From: Candidatus Altarchaeota archaeon
Lineage (GTDB): Archaea; Altiarchaeota; Altiarchaeia; IMC4; SCGC-AAA252-I15
DNA length: 6,634 nucleotides
Direction: 5' to 3'
Assembly (NCBI GenBank): GCA_018815265.1
Contig: JAHIYG010000132.1
Coordinates: forward strand, 1 to 6,634
This document shows positions 1-5,171 of the stretch, piece after piece (position 1 is the first letter of the stretch; each line of letters starts with the position of its first letter). The notes under the pieces were generated by a model. The model had not been told where the DNA came from and made no database searches. It was given only the letters and a program-made list of their open reading frames with translations. Both the position numbers and the translations under genes were made by a program.

Positions 1-182
1 AAAACAAGAAATTGGGTGGAATCCAAACTATTGTGCTTACGAATTCTGAAGACCATACATCAATAAAAAAAGCATATGAACTGGGGGCTAATGCATATAT
101 TACAAAGCCGATAGACCCAATAGACTTGATAAAGAAGATAATTGAATTGGATGACATTAAAATAGAAGTCTGCCCCATTTAA
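1..182 (+). CDS. Response regulator receiver domain protein, C-terminal part (5' end outside window)
   Basis: The frame entering from the left edge (first full codon at position 3) gives the last 59 residues of a CheY-like receiver domain and ends at TAA 180-182. The segment IVLTNSE holds the conserved Thr/Ser after beta-4. It is followed by YELGANAYITKPID, with the invariant Lys-Pro pair after beta-5 and the aromatic switch position before it. The protein ends about 20 residues after Lys-Pro, so no output domain follows: it is a receiver-only protein at its C terminus. The phosphoacceptor Asp lies upstream of the window. The downstream response regulator starts 12 nt later and shares the same motif layout, so the two are probably co-transcribed paralogues. 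Such proteins take phosphate from a histidine kinase, which is not in view. The receiver call is sure; the partner and output are unknown. Confidence 0.88.
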   Translation, partial: NKKLGGIQTIVLTNSEDHTSIKKAYELGANAYITKPIDPIDLIKKIIELDDIKIEVCPI

Positions 183-194
183 TCAAAGGTTGAC

Positions 195-653
195 ATGAAC
201 CCAGAAGGCATTAGCATATTGTTGGTTGAAGACGAAGAGGATGACGTAATAGTTACGAAGAGGGCTTTTGAGGAAAGCTCAATGAATCCGCAGTTGTATG
301 TGGCTTCAGACGGGTTGGATGCACTACAGCAGCTGGGTATAGAGGATGGCATACCTGCAGAGGAGCATAAGACTCCCCAGCTTATTCTTTTGGATTTGAA
401 CATGGACAGGATGGACGGCTTCGAGTTTCTTCAGATTCTGCGGTCGAATGAAATGTTCAAGTCTATTCCGGTGATAGTGTTGTCCTCGTCAGACAGGCAA
501 AATGACGTAAACAGGGCGTATGAAGTGGGTGCTAACAACTATATAGTTAAGCCTGTAGACGTACACGACTTCAAAAGGGTAATCTCCGCAGTGGAAGATT
601 ACTGGTTTGTGACGTCAAAGATACCTAAAGCTAAGAGGACAATCTCTTCATAA
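195..653 (+). CDS. Receiver-only response regulator, Rcp1-like
   Basis: This is a complete 152-residue cytoplasmic receiver domain. The acidic cluster VEDEEDD (residues 11-17) binds Mg2+. Asp67 in LLDLN is the phosphoacceptor, Ser97 in VIVLSSS replaces the usual Thr/Ser, Tyr116 is the switch aromatic, and Lys119-Pro120 is the invariant pair. The insertion after alpha-2 (GIEDGIPAEEHKT) and the end VEDYWFV resemble the Rcp1 family of stand-alone receivers that pair with phytochrome-like or hybrid histidine kinases; that family link is from memory of its motifs. No DNA-binding or enzymatic output domain is present. A basic tail of about 12 residues follows the domain. The ATG at 195 lies 12 nt after the preceding stop and behind a weak GGTTGA (188-193), so it is likely in one transcript with the preceding receiver gene. 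It converges on the small lipoprotein gene with only 2 nt between stops. Confidence 0.93.
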   Translation: MNPEGISILLVEDEEDDVIVTKRAFEESSMNPQLYVASDGLDALQQLGIEDGIPAEEHKTPQLILLDLNMDRMDGFEFLQILRSNEMFKSIPVIVLSSSDRQNDVNRAYEVGANNYIVKPVDVHDFKRVISAVEDYWFVTSKIPKAKRTISS

Positions 654-655
654 AC

Positions 656-721
656 CTAAATCTTTACTAGTAAAGCACCAACGCCTGCGAGCAAGAACGA
701 AAGCATTGGCATGCAGCAGCA
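656..721 (-). other. Putative C-terminal sorting/anchor tail (CCC + hydrophobic + Lys)
   Basis: This codes for the last 22 residues of the small lipoprotein: Cys205-Cys206-Cys207, then MPMLSFLLAGVGALLV and KI. The layout (short motif, hydrophobic span, basic residue at the very end) is that of a C-terminal sorting signal. A similar tail closes the protease at 2551-2622. In known archaeal and bacterial examples such as CGP-CTERM and MYXO-CTERM, a Cys in this position is thought to be lipid-modified. Applying that here is inference. Confidence 0.5.
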
Positions 722-1333
722 TTTTCCATCTAACGCATTGTTTTGGAGTATTGAACTGGCTGCGTCAACGGCGGATGCGTCAGATTCCACATACGCATCC
801 TCTGGCGTATCTATCATGTCGAATTTGACTGACCCGTCAAGCTGCTGGACCCCACCCTTCTGAGAGACAACGCGTCCAGGGAGTTTTACGTAATAGTCGT
901 AGACGAAACCCGTCTTCCTCAGCTCCTCCATCTGCTTCTTCTGGTCAGTGTCAGGTAATGTAGTCTTTGTGCCTGATGTTTTATCGTCTCCGTTCATGTC
1001 ATTTAATGCCTGTTTCACATTCAACCTGTATCTGCCACCCATCATGCTTAATCCCTTTGTTCCGATTCTGTTGATTTTCCCTGTTAAGGTGATTACTTGG
1101 TTGACTTTGTCGTATGTACATTTTACGTCTGTGACACGGGGGTTATCTTGTTTGATGTCTTTACAGGGGTCTGTCTTTGAATCGTCGCCTGAAGCGGTTT
1201 TGTTTACTGCCTCCAATGTCATCACAAACGTTGATATCCCGTCTGCGCCGATGTTTTCCCTAAACACTATCTTTATGCACCCTGACATCAAAACCAAGGC
1301 AAAAATCAAGCCCACAACCAATATTTTTTTCAT
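656..1333 (-). CDS. Small exported lipoprotein with N-terminal lipobox and C-terminal Cys-Cys-Cys/hydrophobic tail
   Basis: This is a 225-residue exported protein of unknown function. Residues 1-18 form a lipoprotein signal peptide (MKKILVVGLIFALVLMSGC), with Cys19 in a lipobox-like LMSGC. The first mature segment, ending in IGADGISTFVMTLE (28-41), gives a weak impression of LppM-like lipoproteins, which start with a beta strand and an xDG turn. I would not assign that family without a profile search. Cys57 and Cys72 could pair. Residues 112-135 are rich in Asp, Lys and Thr and probably flexible. Residues 205-207 are three consecutive cysteines, followed by a hydrophobic stretch of about 16 residues and a terminal VKI. 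That tail resembles the end of the metalloprotease encoded two genes upstream. The ATG at 1333 is supported by GGTGA 4 nt before it. The gene lies 76 nt downstream of the repeat lipoprotein, so it may be read through or have its own promoter. Confidence 0.88.
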   Translation of the reverse strand: MKKILVVGLIFALVLMSGCIKIVFRENIGADGISTFVMTLEAVNKTASGDDSKTDPCKDIKQDNPRVTDVKCTYDKVNQVITLTGKINRIGTKGLSMMGGRYRLNVKQALNDMNGDDKTSGTKTTLPDTDQKKQMEELRKTGFVYDYYVKLPGRVVSQKGGVQQLDGSVKFDMIDTPEDAYVESDASAVDAASSILQNNALDGKCCCMPMLSFLLAGVGALLVKI

Positions 1334-1409
1334 GCCTTCACCACTTACATCCCCTGTTTTTATATTTGTTATCTTAGTGTTTAAATCTGTTGTTTTTCGA
1401 ATTAAGTTC
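1334..1409 (-). promoter_or_regulatory. Intergenic region with Shine-Dalgarno and possible weak promoter for the small lipoprotein gene
   Basis: The mRNA-sense sequence carries GGTGA (plus-strand 1338-1342), four bases before the ATG at 1333, which fixes that start. Two AT-rich elements could be TATA boxes. AAATATAAAA (about 1357-1367) would give a nearly leaderless RNA that does not include the ribosome site. ATTTAAAC (about 1378-1386) would give a leader of about 23 nt that does include it. I favour the second if there is a promoter here at all. No clear terminator of the upstream gene is seen, so read-through is also possible. Confidence 0.35.
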
Positions 1410-2537
1410 TCACATTAGGGATTTCATTATTGCTTTTTCTATTTGCCTCCCCATTGTGGCTTCAATCTTGTCTTTGGCAAAAAACCTAGCCCGATCTATT
1501 ATTCCCGGATACTGCCTCGCATATCTTTCCATACAGTCTTCTCTTTCATCCTCGTCACCTAGCTTCTCACATATTTTCCTATCCTTTTGGGCTATAGCTA
1601 TTTCCTCTACGCATTCTGACTTTTGTTGTGTGTAAATTATCTTCAGGCATTTATCAGGGTTTTTTGTGTTTACTGCTATTTTTTTTATGCATTCATCTGA
1701 GCTTTTTGACTTGCTACAGTATAGTTCGTTTACCCGTGTCTGGGCTACACCTTCGTAGCATTTTTCCCTTTCATTTTGAGATAGTTTCTCGCATATTTCT
1801 GGGTTTCCACTATTTATTCCAACATACATTTTGCATCTTTCAGCTTCTACATAGTCTAGTTTATTGCATGCGCCTTCATCTTTTCCAGTTGCCTTCTGGC
1901 AGAAGTCTAGTTTGCTTTTGTCAGTCATTTTAGAGCATAGTTCCGGCCTTCTAGCCTCCAATGCAACTGCAAGATTGCATTCATCCCTGAGTTTCAAATC
2001 TTTAGAGTAATCGCAGAGGCCTGAATTTTTTGTTGCCGCCCCAATTCTTGTGTAGCATTCATTCCTCATCGTCGAATCCAATGTTTTTTCGCACAGACGT
2101 GGGTTCTTCTGGCCTTCAGCCATTACTAGGTAGCAGGCACCCAGTCCAGAGTCCGAGGTGAGGCGGTCACATACTTCTGGGTCCTGGACGTTTTTAGCTA
2201 CTGTTGTTATACAAGTGAATTTTACGTTTGAATCAGCTATGTTTGCACATATTATTGGGTCGTTTTGACGGGTTGAAATGCTCAGCAAGCATTCATCATG
2301 TATCCCAGCGTCTTTTATGATTTTACATTTTCCGGGGTTATCTAGGAATTTTATGACTTTTGAATAGCAGTTGTTTCTCAAATCCACATCAGCTTGTTGC
2401 TCGCATATTGCAGGGTCTTCATTGTCTATTGCAAGTTTCGTGTTTTCATCCAAGTCTTCAAGGCATCCGCAAAGCAATAACACAGTAAAAATGCATATGA
2501 TAACTGTCCAGACTACTGTGTGTTTCTTTAGTGCCAT
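1410..2537 (-). CDS. Exported lipoprotein made of twelve ~26-residue two-cysteine repeats
   Basis: The 375-residue product has a hydrophobic signal segment (8-24) ending in LLLCGC, a lipobox with Cys25 as the likely lipidated residue. The mature part holds twelve cysteine pairs: 45/57, 71/83, 97/109, 123/135, 149/161, 175/187, 201/213, 224/235, 249/260, 274/283, 297/309 and 323/335. The usual spacing is 12 then 14 residues. A typical unit reads N-P-x-hydrophobic-C-E-K-L, then a charged stretch, then (D/E)-x-C-(Y/I/L) and a helix rich in Ala and Ile. This suggests a helical-hairpin solenoid with one disulfide per unit, outside the cytoplasmic membrane (inference). The last ~35 residues lack Cys and form a basic amphipathic helix. 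The start has a very strong ribosome site (GAGGGGAGGG) 3 nt before ATG. The gene starts 13 nt after the protease stop, so the two are co-transcribed and may act together as scaffold or partner. No enzymatic motif is seen. Confidence 0.9.
   Translation of the reverse strand: MALKKHTVVWTVIICIFTVLLLCGCLEDLDENTKLAIDNEDPAICEQQADVDLRNNCYSKVIKFLDNPGKCKIIKDAGIHDECLLSISTRQNDPIICANIADSNVKFTCITTVAKNVQDPEVCDRLTSDSGLGACYLVMAEGQKNPRLCEKTLDSTMRNECYTRIGAATKNSGLCDYSKDLKLRDECNLAVALEARRPELCSKMTDKSKLDFCQKATGKDEGACNKLDYVEAERCKMYVGINSGNPEICEKLSQNEREKCYEGVAQTRVNELYCSKSKSSDECIKKIAVNTKNPDKCLKIIYTQQKSECVEEIAIAQKDRKICEKLGDEDEREDCMERYARQYPGIIDRARFFAKDKIEATMGRQIEKAIMKSLM
1533..2405 (-). repeat. Twelve tandem ~26-residue Cys-pair protein repeats
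   Basis: This stretch, from the codon of Cys45 to that of Cys335, encodes the repeat array. The first seven units start exactly 26 residues (78 bp) apart, at Cys45, 71, 97, 123, 149, 175 and 201. The remaining starts follow at 23, 25, 25, 23 and 26 residues. Conservation is at protein level; the DNA copies are clearly diverged, so the array is old rather than freshly expanded. Confidence 0.88.
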
Positions 2538-2550
2538 ATCCCTCCCCTCA
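2538..2550 (-). promoter_or_regulatory. Strong ribosome binding site for the repeat lipoprotein
   Basis: Read on the minus strand, this 13-nt gap contains GAGGGGAGGG just before the ATG at 2537. It fills the whole spacer between the protease stop and the next start, which decides the start and argues for translation from one polycistronic mRNA. Confidence 0.75.
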
Positions 2551-2622
2551 CTAGATGATTATTTTTTTGAATAATGACGCCATGACAGATATCAGCGGTA
2601 GCGACATGAGGAAGCTGCAGCA
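2551..2622 (-). other. Putative C-terminal sorting/anchor tail (CC + hydrophobic + Lys-Lys)
   Basis: This codes for the last 23 residues of the protease, Cys844-Cys845 followed by SFLMSLPLISVMASLF and KKIII. The preceding LTPQNLP is probably a linker. It has the same order of elements as the tail of the small lipoprotein: cysteines, a segment of about 16 hydrophobic residues, then Lys near the end. It could be a plain membrane anchor or a processed sorting signal; the double Cys favours the latter. Confidence 0.5.
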
Positions 2623-5151
2623 GGGGAGGTTCTGAGGTGTTAAACCCCCTATTATGCCTTCTTTTTCCCCTATGCACCTGATGTTTTTTCCGCATTCGAT
2701 CTCCTCTGGCTTGGGCATTCCCTGCATCCCTTCGCAGGTGTTGGTTTTGTTTGAGCATTTGTCTCCTGCAAGCCAGTACCTGCATTCATTGTCTGTCTTG
2801 CATGCAACAGGTGTGGTCTTTATCGTAGTGGAGAGCATCCCCAACGGTTTTTTGGGATTGATTTTCTCATGCACTACCTTGTTTGTTATGGTGTATTTGT
2901 CTTTTCCTGTGTTTTCCGTCCCACCCTGCAGAACAGATACGGTATATGTGACGTTGTAGCCTTGCGGCGCCATGGGTATTGCAATCTTTCCGTCTTGAAC
3001 GGGGATGTAGTGTGTGCGTGAAAGGTGCTTGTACGGTTCGCTGTAGTTTATCTCCAGCTTCACATAGGTGTTGAGTACCTGTTTTCCACTTGGGTCTTTG
3101 GCTTCGATTAGGACTTCAGTGCCTGGTTCGTATTCCAGGTCTTTTCTGAAGTTCCTGAATTTTCCGCTGAACCCGAACTCCTCTCCAGTGTCCCATTTGC
3201 TGTTGTTGTTTCGGTCCTGGAATGCGTTGTGCAGGAGGAATACGTAGTCGAGTTTGCTGATGTTCATTCCAGGCTGCACCTCATTGAGTTGCCTGATTCC
3301 TGATGAGTTCAGGACTATGTATAGGTCTCTTATTTTCCGAACCAGCCGCTCTCCATCTCCGTCTTTAAAATCCCTTTTTGTCTTCATGGCATTCCATACT
3401 TGGATTGGCCAGATGCTTACTGCGTCGTCGTCCGGGCCGCCATAGTCGCCGTTGTAGTCAGATAGGTCAAGCAGTATTCCCGCAATGGCTAGCTCCTCTG
3501 CCGTTACCGGCTGCGTCGGGTCGTCTATTTTATAGTTTGCCTCAAGGTTCCAGACTGTGTTTCCTTCGACTTCATAGTCTCCGTTTTTGCCCATGCCATA
3601 GTCCTTCTTCATCATTAATGCACAGTATTCAGCCCAACCCTCAATCAGTCCCTGTTCAGTGTCTGGGTTTACGAAGTAGCCGCCGTGGTTTTGGCCTACT
3701 GCATTCCTCTTGACTGTCTTGACTTCAGAGTGTATGTGGTGGCAGTATTCATGGAATTCCCGGTTTGTCGGCGCCTCAAATGCTGAGAAGTCTGAATCAG
3801 TCCATTTTATGCGGGTTCCAGTCTCATCCGGTGCTTCTGCAACCCAAATTTCAGCCAGATGGGATGTGCCGAAGTTAGAATATGCTAGTGTCCTCTCCCT
3901 GACGGTGTCCCCTTTCCGGAGTGTGTTTTCCTTCCATTCGGCTGCCCGCAACATGTTCGCATATATTTTTCCTACCCCCTTTAGGCGGTCATTGTTTGCG
4001 ATTGGGGTTTTTGTCAGGTCCATGTCCGCATACTTGAGTTTCTTGTCTGTAACATGGATGTCTTTGTCGAAATAGATTCCCCACGGGTCGTTTGGTGAAT
4101 CTTTGTTTGCTACATAAAGTTTCTTTTTCTGGTTGTCGAATATCAATGCAATATTTATCTTTCCACTGGGGTCGAATCCTGGTGCATAGTTCCATGTGAA
4201 CTTCCCGTAATCATCAGTCCAGACTGTGTATTCCGGGTCGTCGAAGTTTCGTGCAGAATGCTTGGTGCCGTCCTTGTCAAAGTATTCAATATACACTTTA
4301 GCCCGTCTGATTGGAACCTTTTCGCCTTGCGGATTTTTTGTGGTGTCAGTATAGTATACCTCCCCAGGTATTCTTCCGACGCATTTGTCCTTTCCAATGC
4401 ATCCCTGAGGGCATGTCGCATTCTTTGAATATACGCACTGTCCTGAGCTTTGGTTGCATATGCCCTCCCATTTGATTCCTCGCCAGTCGCATTCGCCCTC
4501 GCATACTACACCCCTGCATTTGTCGTCTTCATCTTTGCATCTGCCACTGTATGCGTCGCATCCTGTTTTGCAATCTGTTATTTTGTAGTCGCAGCTTTTG
4601 GTTGCGGGGTTGCATTTGCCTGCAGTGTATAGTTTGTTGCCTTCACATTTCGACTTGCATTCTATCCCAGCGCATTTGTCTGTGCATCCGCGCTCGTCCT
4701 TCGGGTCTTTGCCGCTGCATTCCGCGCTGCTGAAGCATCCGCAGTCTCTTGCGCAGTTTTGGCAGTTCTCATCTTTTCTGTTCTCGCATTTGCCGTCGCC
4801 GCATACTGGTTTGGCATTTTCTTCCATGCATCTTTCAAAGTTTCGGCCGGTGGTGATCATCTGGGTTCTCCCGCATCCGAATCCCTCGCATCTGCATGGG
4901 CCGCCACTTAAGTCCGCGCATGCGGGGCTTGCTGTTGAGGATTTTGGGTCGTAGCCGCACCAGACCGACGAGCAGTCCCACCCACCGAGTTCTCCGCAGC
5001 TGTAGTAGCAAAGACATCCTTTAAGCTTGTCTTCGCTGTATTCCCATGCTGAAACAGACAATGTGAAGAAGAGCAGTATTGATAAAATCATTAATGCATT
5101 CCTTGAGCCAACCATAGGAGAAATATTTTTTTTTCCGAATATAAAGAACAT
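2551..5151 (-). CDS. Secreted, membrane-anchored zinc metalloprotease-like protein (HExxH gluzincin type) with Cys-rich N-terminal modules
   Basis: Coordinates and numbering follow the longest frame. The likelier start is Met13 (ATG at 5115), because residues 13-35 form a clean signal peptide ending SVSA and a TATA box at 5155-5166 would place the transcript start between the two ATGs. Residues 46-139 are Cys-rich and include CGDGKCEN (117-124), and a duplicated 8-Cys module spans 158-257. Residues 258-325 look like a carboxypeptidase-regulatory-type beta sandwich. The catalytic region has HEYCHH (467-472; Zn ligands His467 and His471, catalytic Glu468) and GLIEGWAEY (501-509), where Glu504 probably is the third ligand, as in M9 collagenase-type EGxAEY motifs. 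An EF-hand-like loop (646-658) and a beta-rich region (about 675-780) follow. A short Cys module (784-826) and a Cys-Cys/hydrophobic/Lys tail (844-866) close the protein. Several N-x-S/T sequons fit a surface protein. The family and substrate are not identified; peptidase activity is inferred from motifs. Confidence 0.87.
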   Translation of the reverse strand: MFFIFGKKNISPMVGSRNALMILSILLFFTLSVSAWEYSEDKLKGCLCYYSCGELGGWDCSSVWCGYDPKSSTASPACADLSGGPCRCEGFGCGRTQMITTGRNFERCMEENAKPVCGDGKCENRKDENCQNCARDCGCFSSAECSGKDPKDERGCTDKCAGIECKSKCEGNKLYTAGKCNPATKSCDYKITDCKTGCDAYSGRCKDEDDKCRGVVCEGECDWRGIKWEGICNQSSGQCVYSKNATCPQGCIGKDKCVGRIPGEVYYTDTTKNPQGEKVPIRRAKVYIEYFDKDGTKHSARNFDDPEYTVWTDDYGKFTWNYAPGFDPSGKINIALIFDNQKKKLYVANKDSPNDPWGIYFDKDIHVTDKKLKYADMDLTKTPIANNDRLKGVGKIYANMLRAAEWKENTLRKGDTVRERTLAYSNFGTSHLAEIWVAEAPDETGTRIKWTDSDFSAFEAPTNREFHEYCHHIHSEVKTVKRNAVGQNHGGYFVNPDTEQGLIEGWAEYCALMMKKDYGMGKNGDYEVEGNTVWNLEANYKIDDPTQPVTAEELAIAGILLDLSDYNGDYGGPDDDAVSIWPIQVWNAMKTKRDFKDGDGERLVRKIRDLYIVLNSSGIRQLNEVQPGMNISKLDYVFLLHNAFQDRNNNSKWDTGEEFGFSGKFRNFRKDLEYEPGTEVLIEAKDPSGKQVLNTYVKLEINYSEPYKHLSRTHYIPVQDGKIAIPMAPQGYNVTYTVSVLQGGTENTGKDKYTITNKVVHEKINPKKPLGMLSTTIKTTPVACKTDNECRYWLAGDKCSNKTNTCEGMQGMPKPEEIECGKNIRCIGEKEGIIGGLTPQNLPCCSFLMSLPLISVMASLFKKIII
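3622..3753 (-). other. Zinc-site region of the metalloprotease: HExCHH and EGWAEYC
   Basis: The codons for HEYCHH lie at 3736-3753 and those for Glu504 to Cys510 (EGWAEYC) at 3622-3642. The distance from the second His (471) to Glu504 is 33 residues, within the range seen for gluzincins. Both motifs carry a Cys (470 and 510), and these are the only cysteines between residues 258 and 783. Confidence 0.8.
4381..4680 (-). repeat. Two tandem 8-Cys modules in the protease N-terminal region
   Basis: Residues 158-205 and 210-257 are copies of one module. Cysteines fall at 160, 165, 169, 180, 187, 194, 198, 205 in the first and 212, 217, 221, 232, 239, 247, 251, 257 in the second. The spacings are 5-4-11-7-7-4-7 and 5-4-11-7-8-4-6, and the copies start 52 residues apart. 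Both begin DKCxGxxC. Similar knottin-like modules are common in secreted proteins of environmental archaea; a role in binding cell wall or glycan is a guess. Confidence 0.85.
5137..5146 (+). promoter_or_regulatory. Candidate archaeal TATA box (with CCGAA BRE-like) for the ACT/homoserine dehydrogenase operon
   Basis: GAATATAAAG, preceded by CC at 5135-5136, is centred about 30 bp upstream of the ATG at 5172. With the usual 24-27 bp from TATA centre to transcript start, the RNA would begin a few bases before the start codon, giving a leaderless or very short-leader mRNA. It lies inside the optional N-terminal extension of the opposing protease frame, which is a further weak reason to prefer the shorter protease start. 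Confidence 0.5.
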
Positions 5152-5154
5152 TTT

Positions 5155-5166
5155 CTTATATATTCC
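5155..5166 (-). promoter_or_regulatory. Candidate archaeal TATA box for the surface-protein operon
   Basis: On the minus strand this reads GGAATATATAAG, a good TATA box with a purine-rich BRE-like 5' side. A transcript start about 25 bp downstream falls near 5132-5137. That is after the ATG at 5151 and about 20 nt before the ATG at 5115, which supports Met13 as the true start of the protease. It overlaps the presumed start region of the ACT gene on the other strand. Confidence 0.5.
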
Positions 5167-5171
5167 AGGAC

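Noticed and set aside
948..1418. Long open frame on the plus strand opposite the small lipoprotein (156 codons)
   Set aside because: It is antisense to a gene with a signal peptide, lipobox and ribosome site, shows no recognisable motif, and lacks a ribosome site of its own.
1628..1933. Plus-strand open frame opposite the repeat lipoprotein, rich in Cys, Phe and Leu
   Set aside because: Its composition is the mirror of the Cys/Lys/Glu-rich codons of the real gene, so it is a shadow frame.
1533..2405. Periodic DNA of about 78 bp, considered as a CRISPR or satellite-type repeat
   Set aside because: The period is a protein repeat of 26 codons; the DNA copies are diverged and no identical repeat/spacer pattern exists.
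3710..4075. Plus-strand open frame opposite the protease catalytic region
   Set aside because: The minus-strand frame there encodes HEYCHH and conserved protease features; the plus-strand product has no motif and no ribosome site.
5121..5136. T-rich run considered as a plus-strand transcription terminator
   Set aside because: There is no plus-strand gene ending before it. It lies in the leader or optional N-terminal codons of the protease and between two promoter elements.
2551..5151. Assignment of the protease to family M9 (collagenase) or thermolysin (M4)
   Set aside because: Only the HExxH and EGxAEY patterns match. The rest of the sequence shows none of the other landmarks I would expect, so only the broad gluzincin type is claimed.
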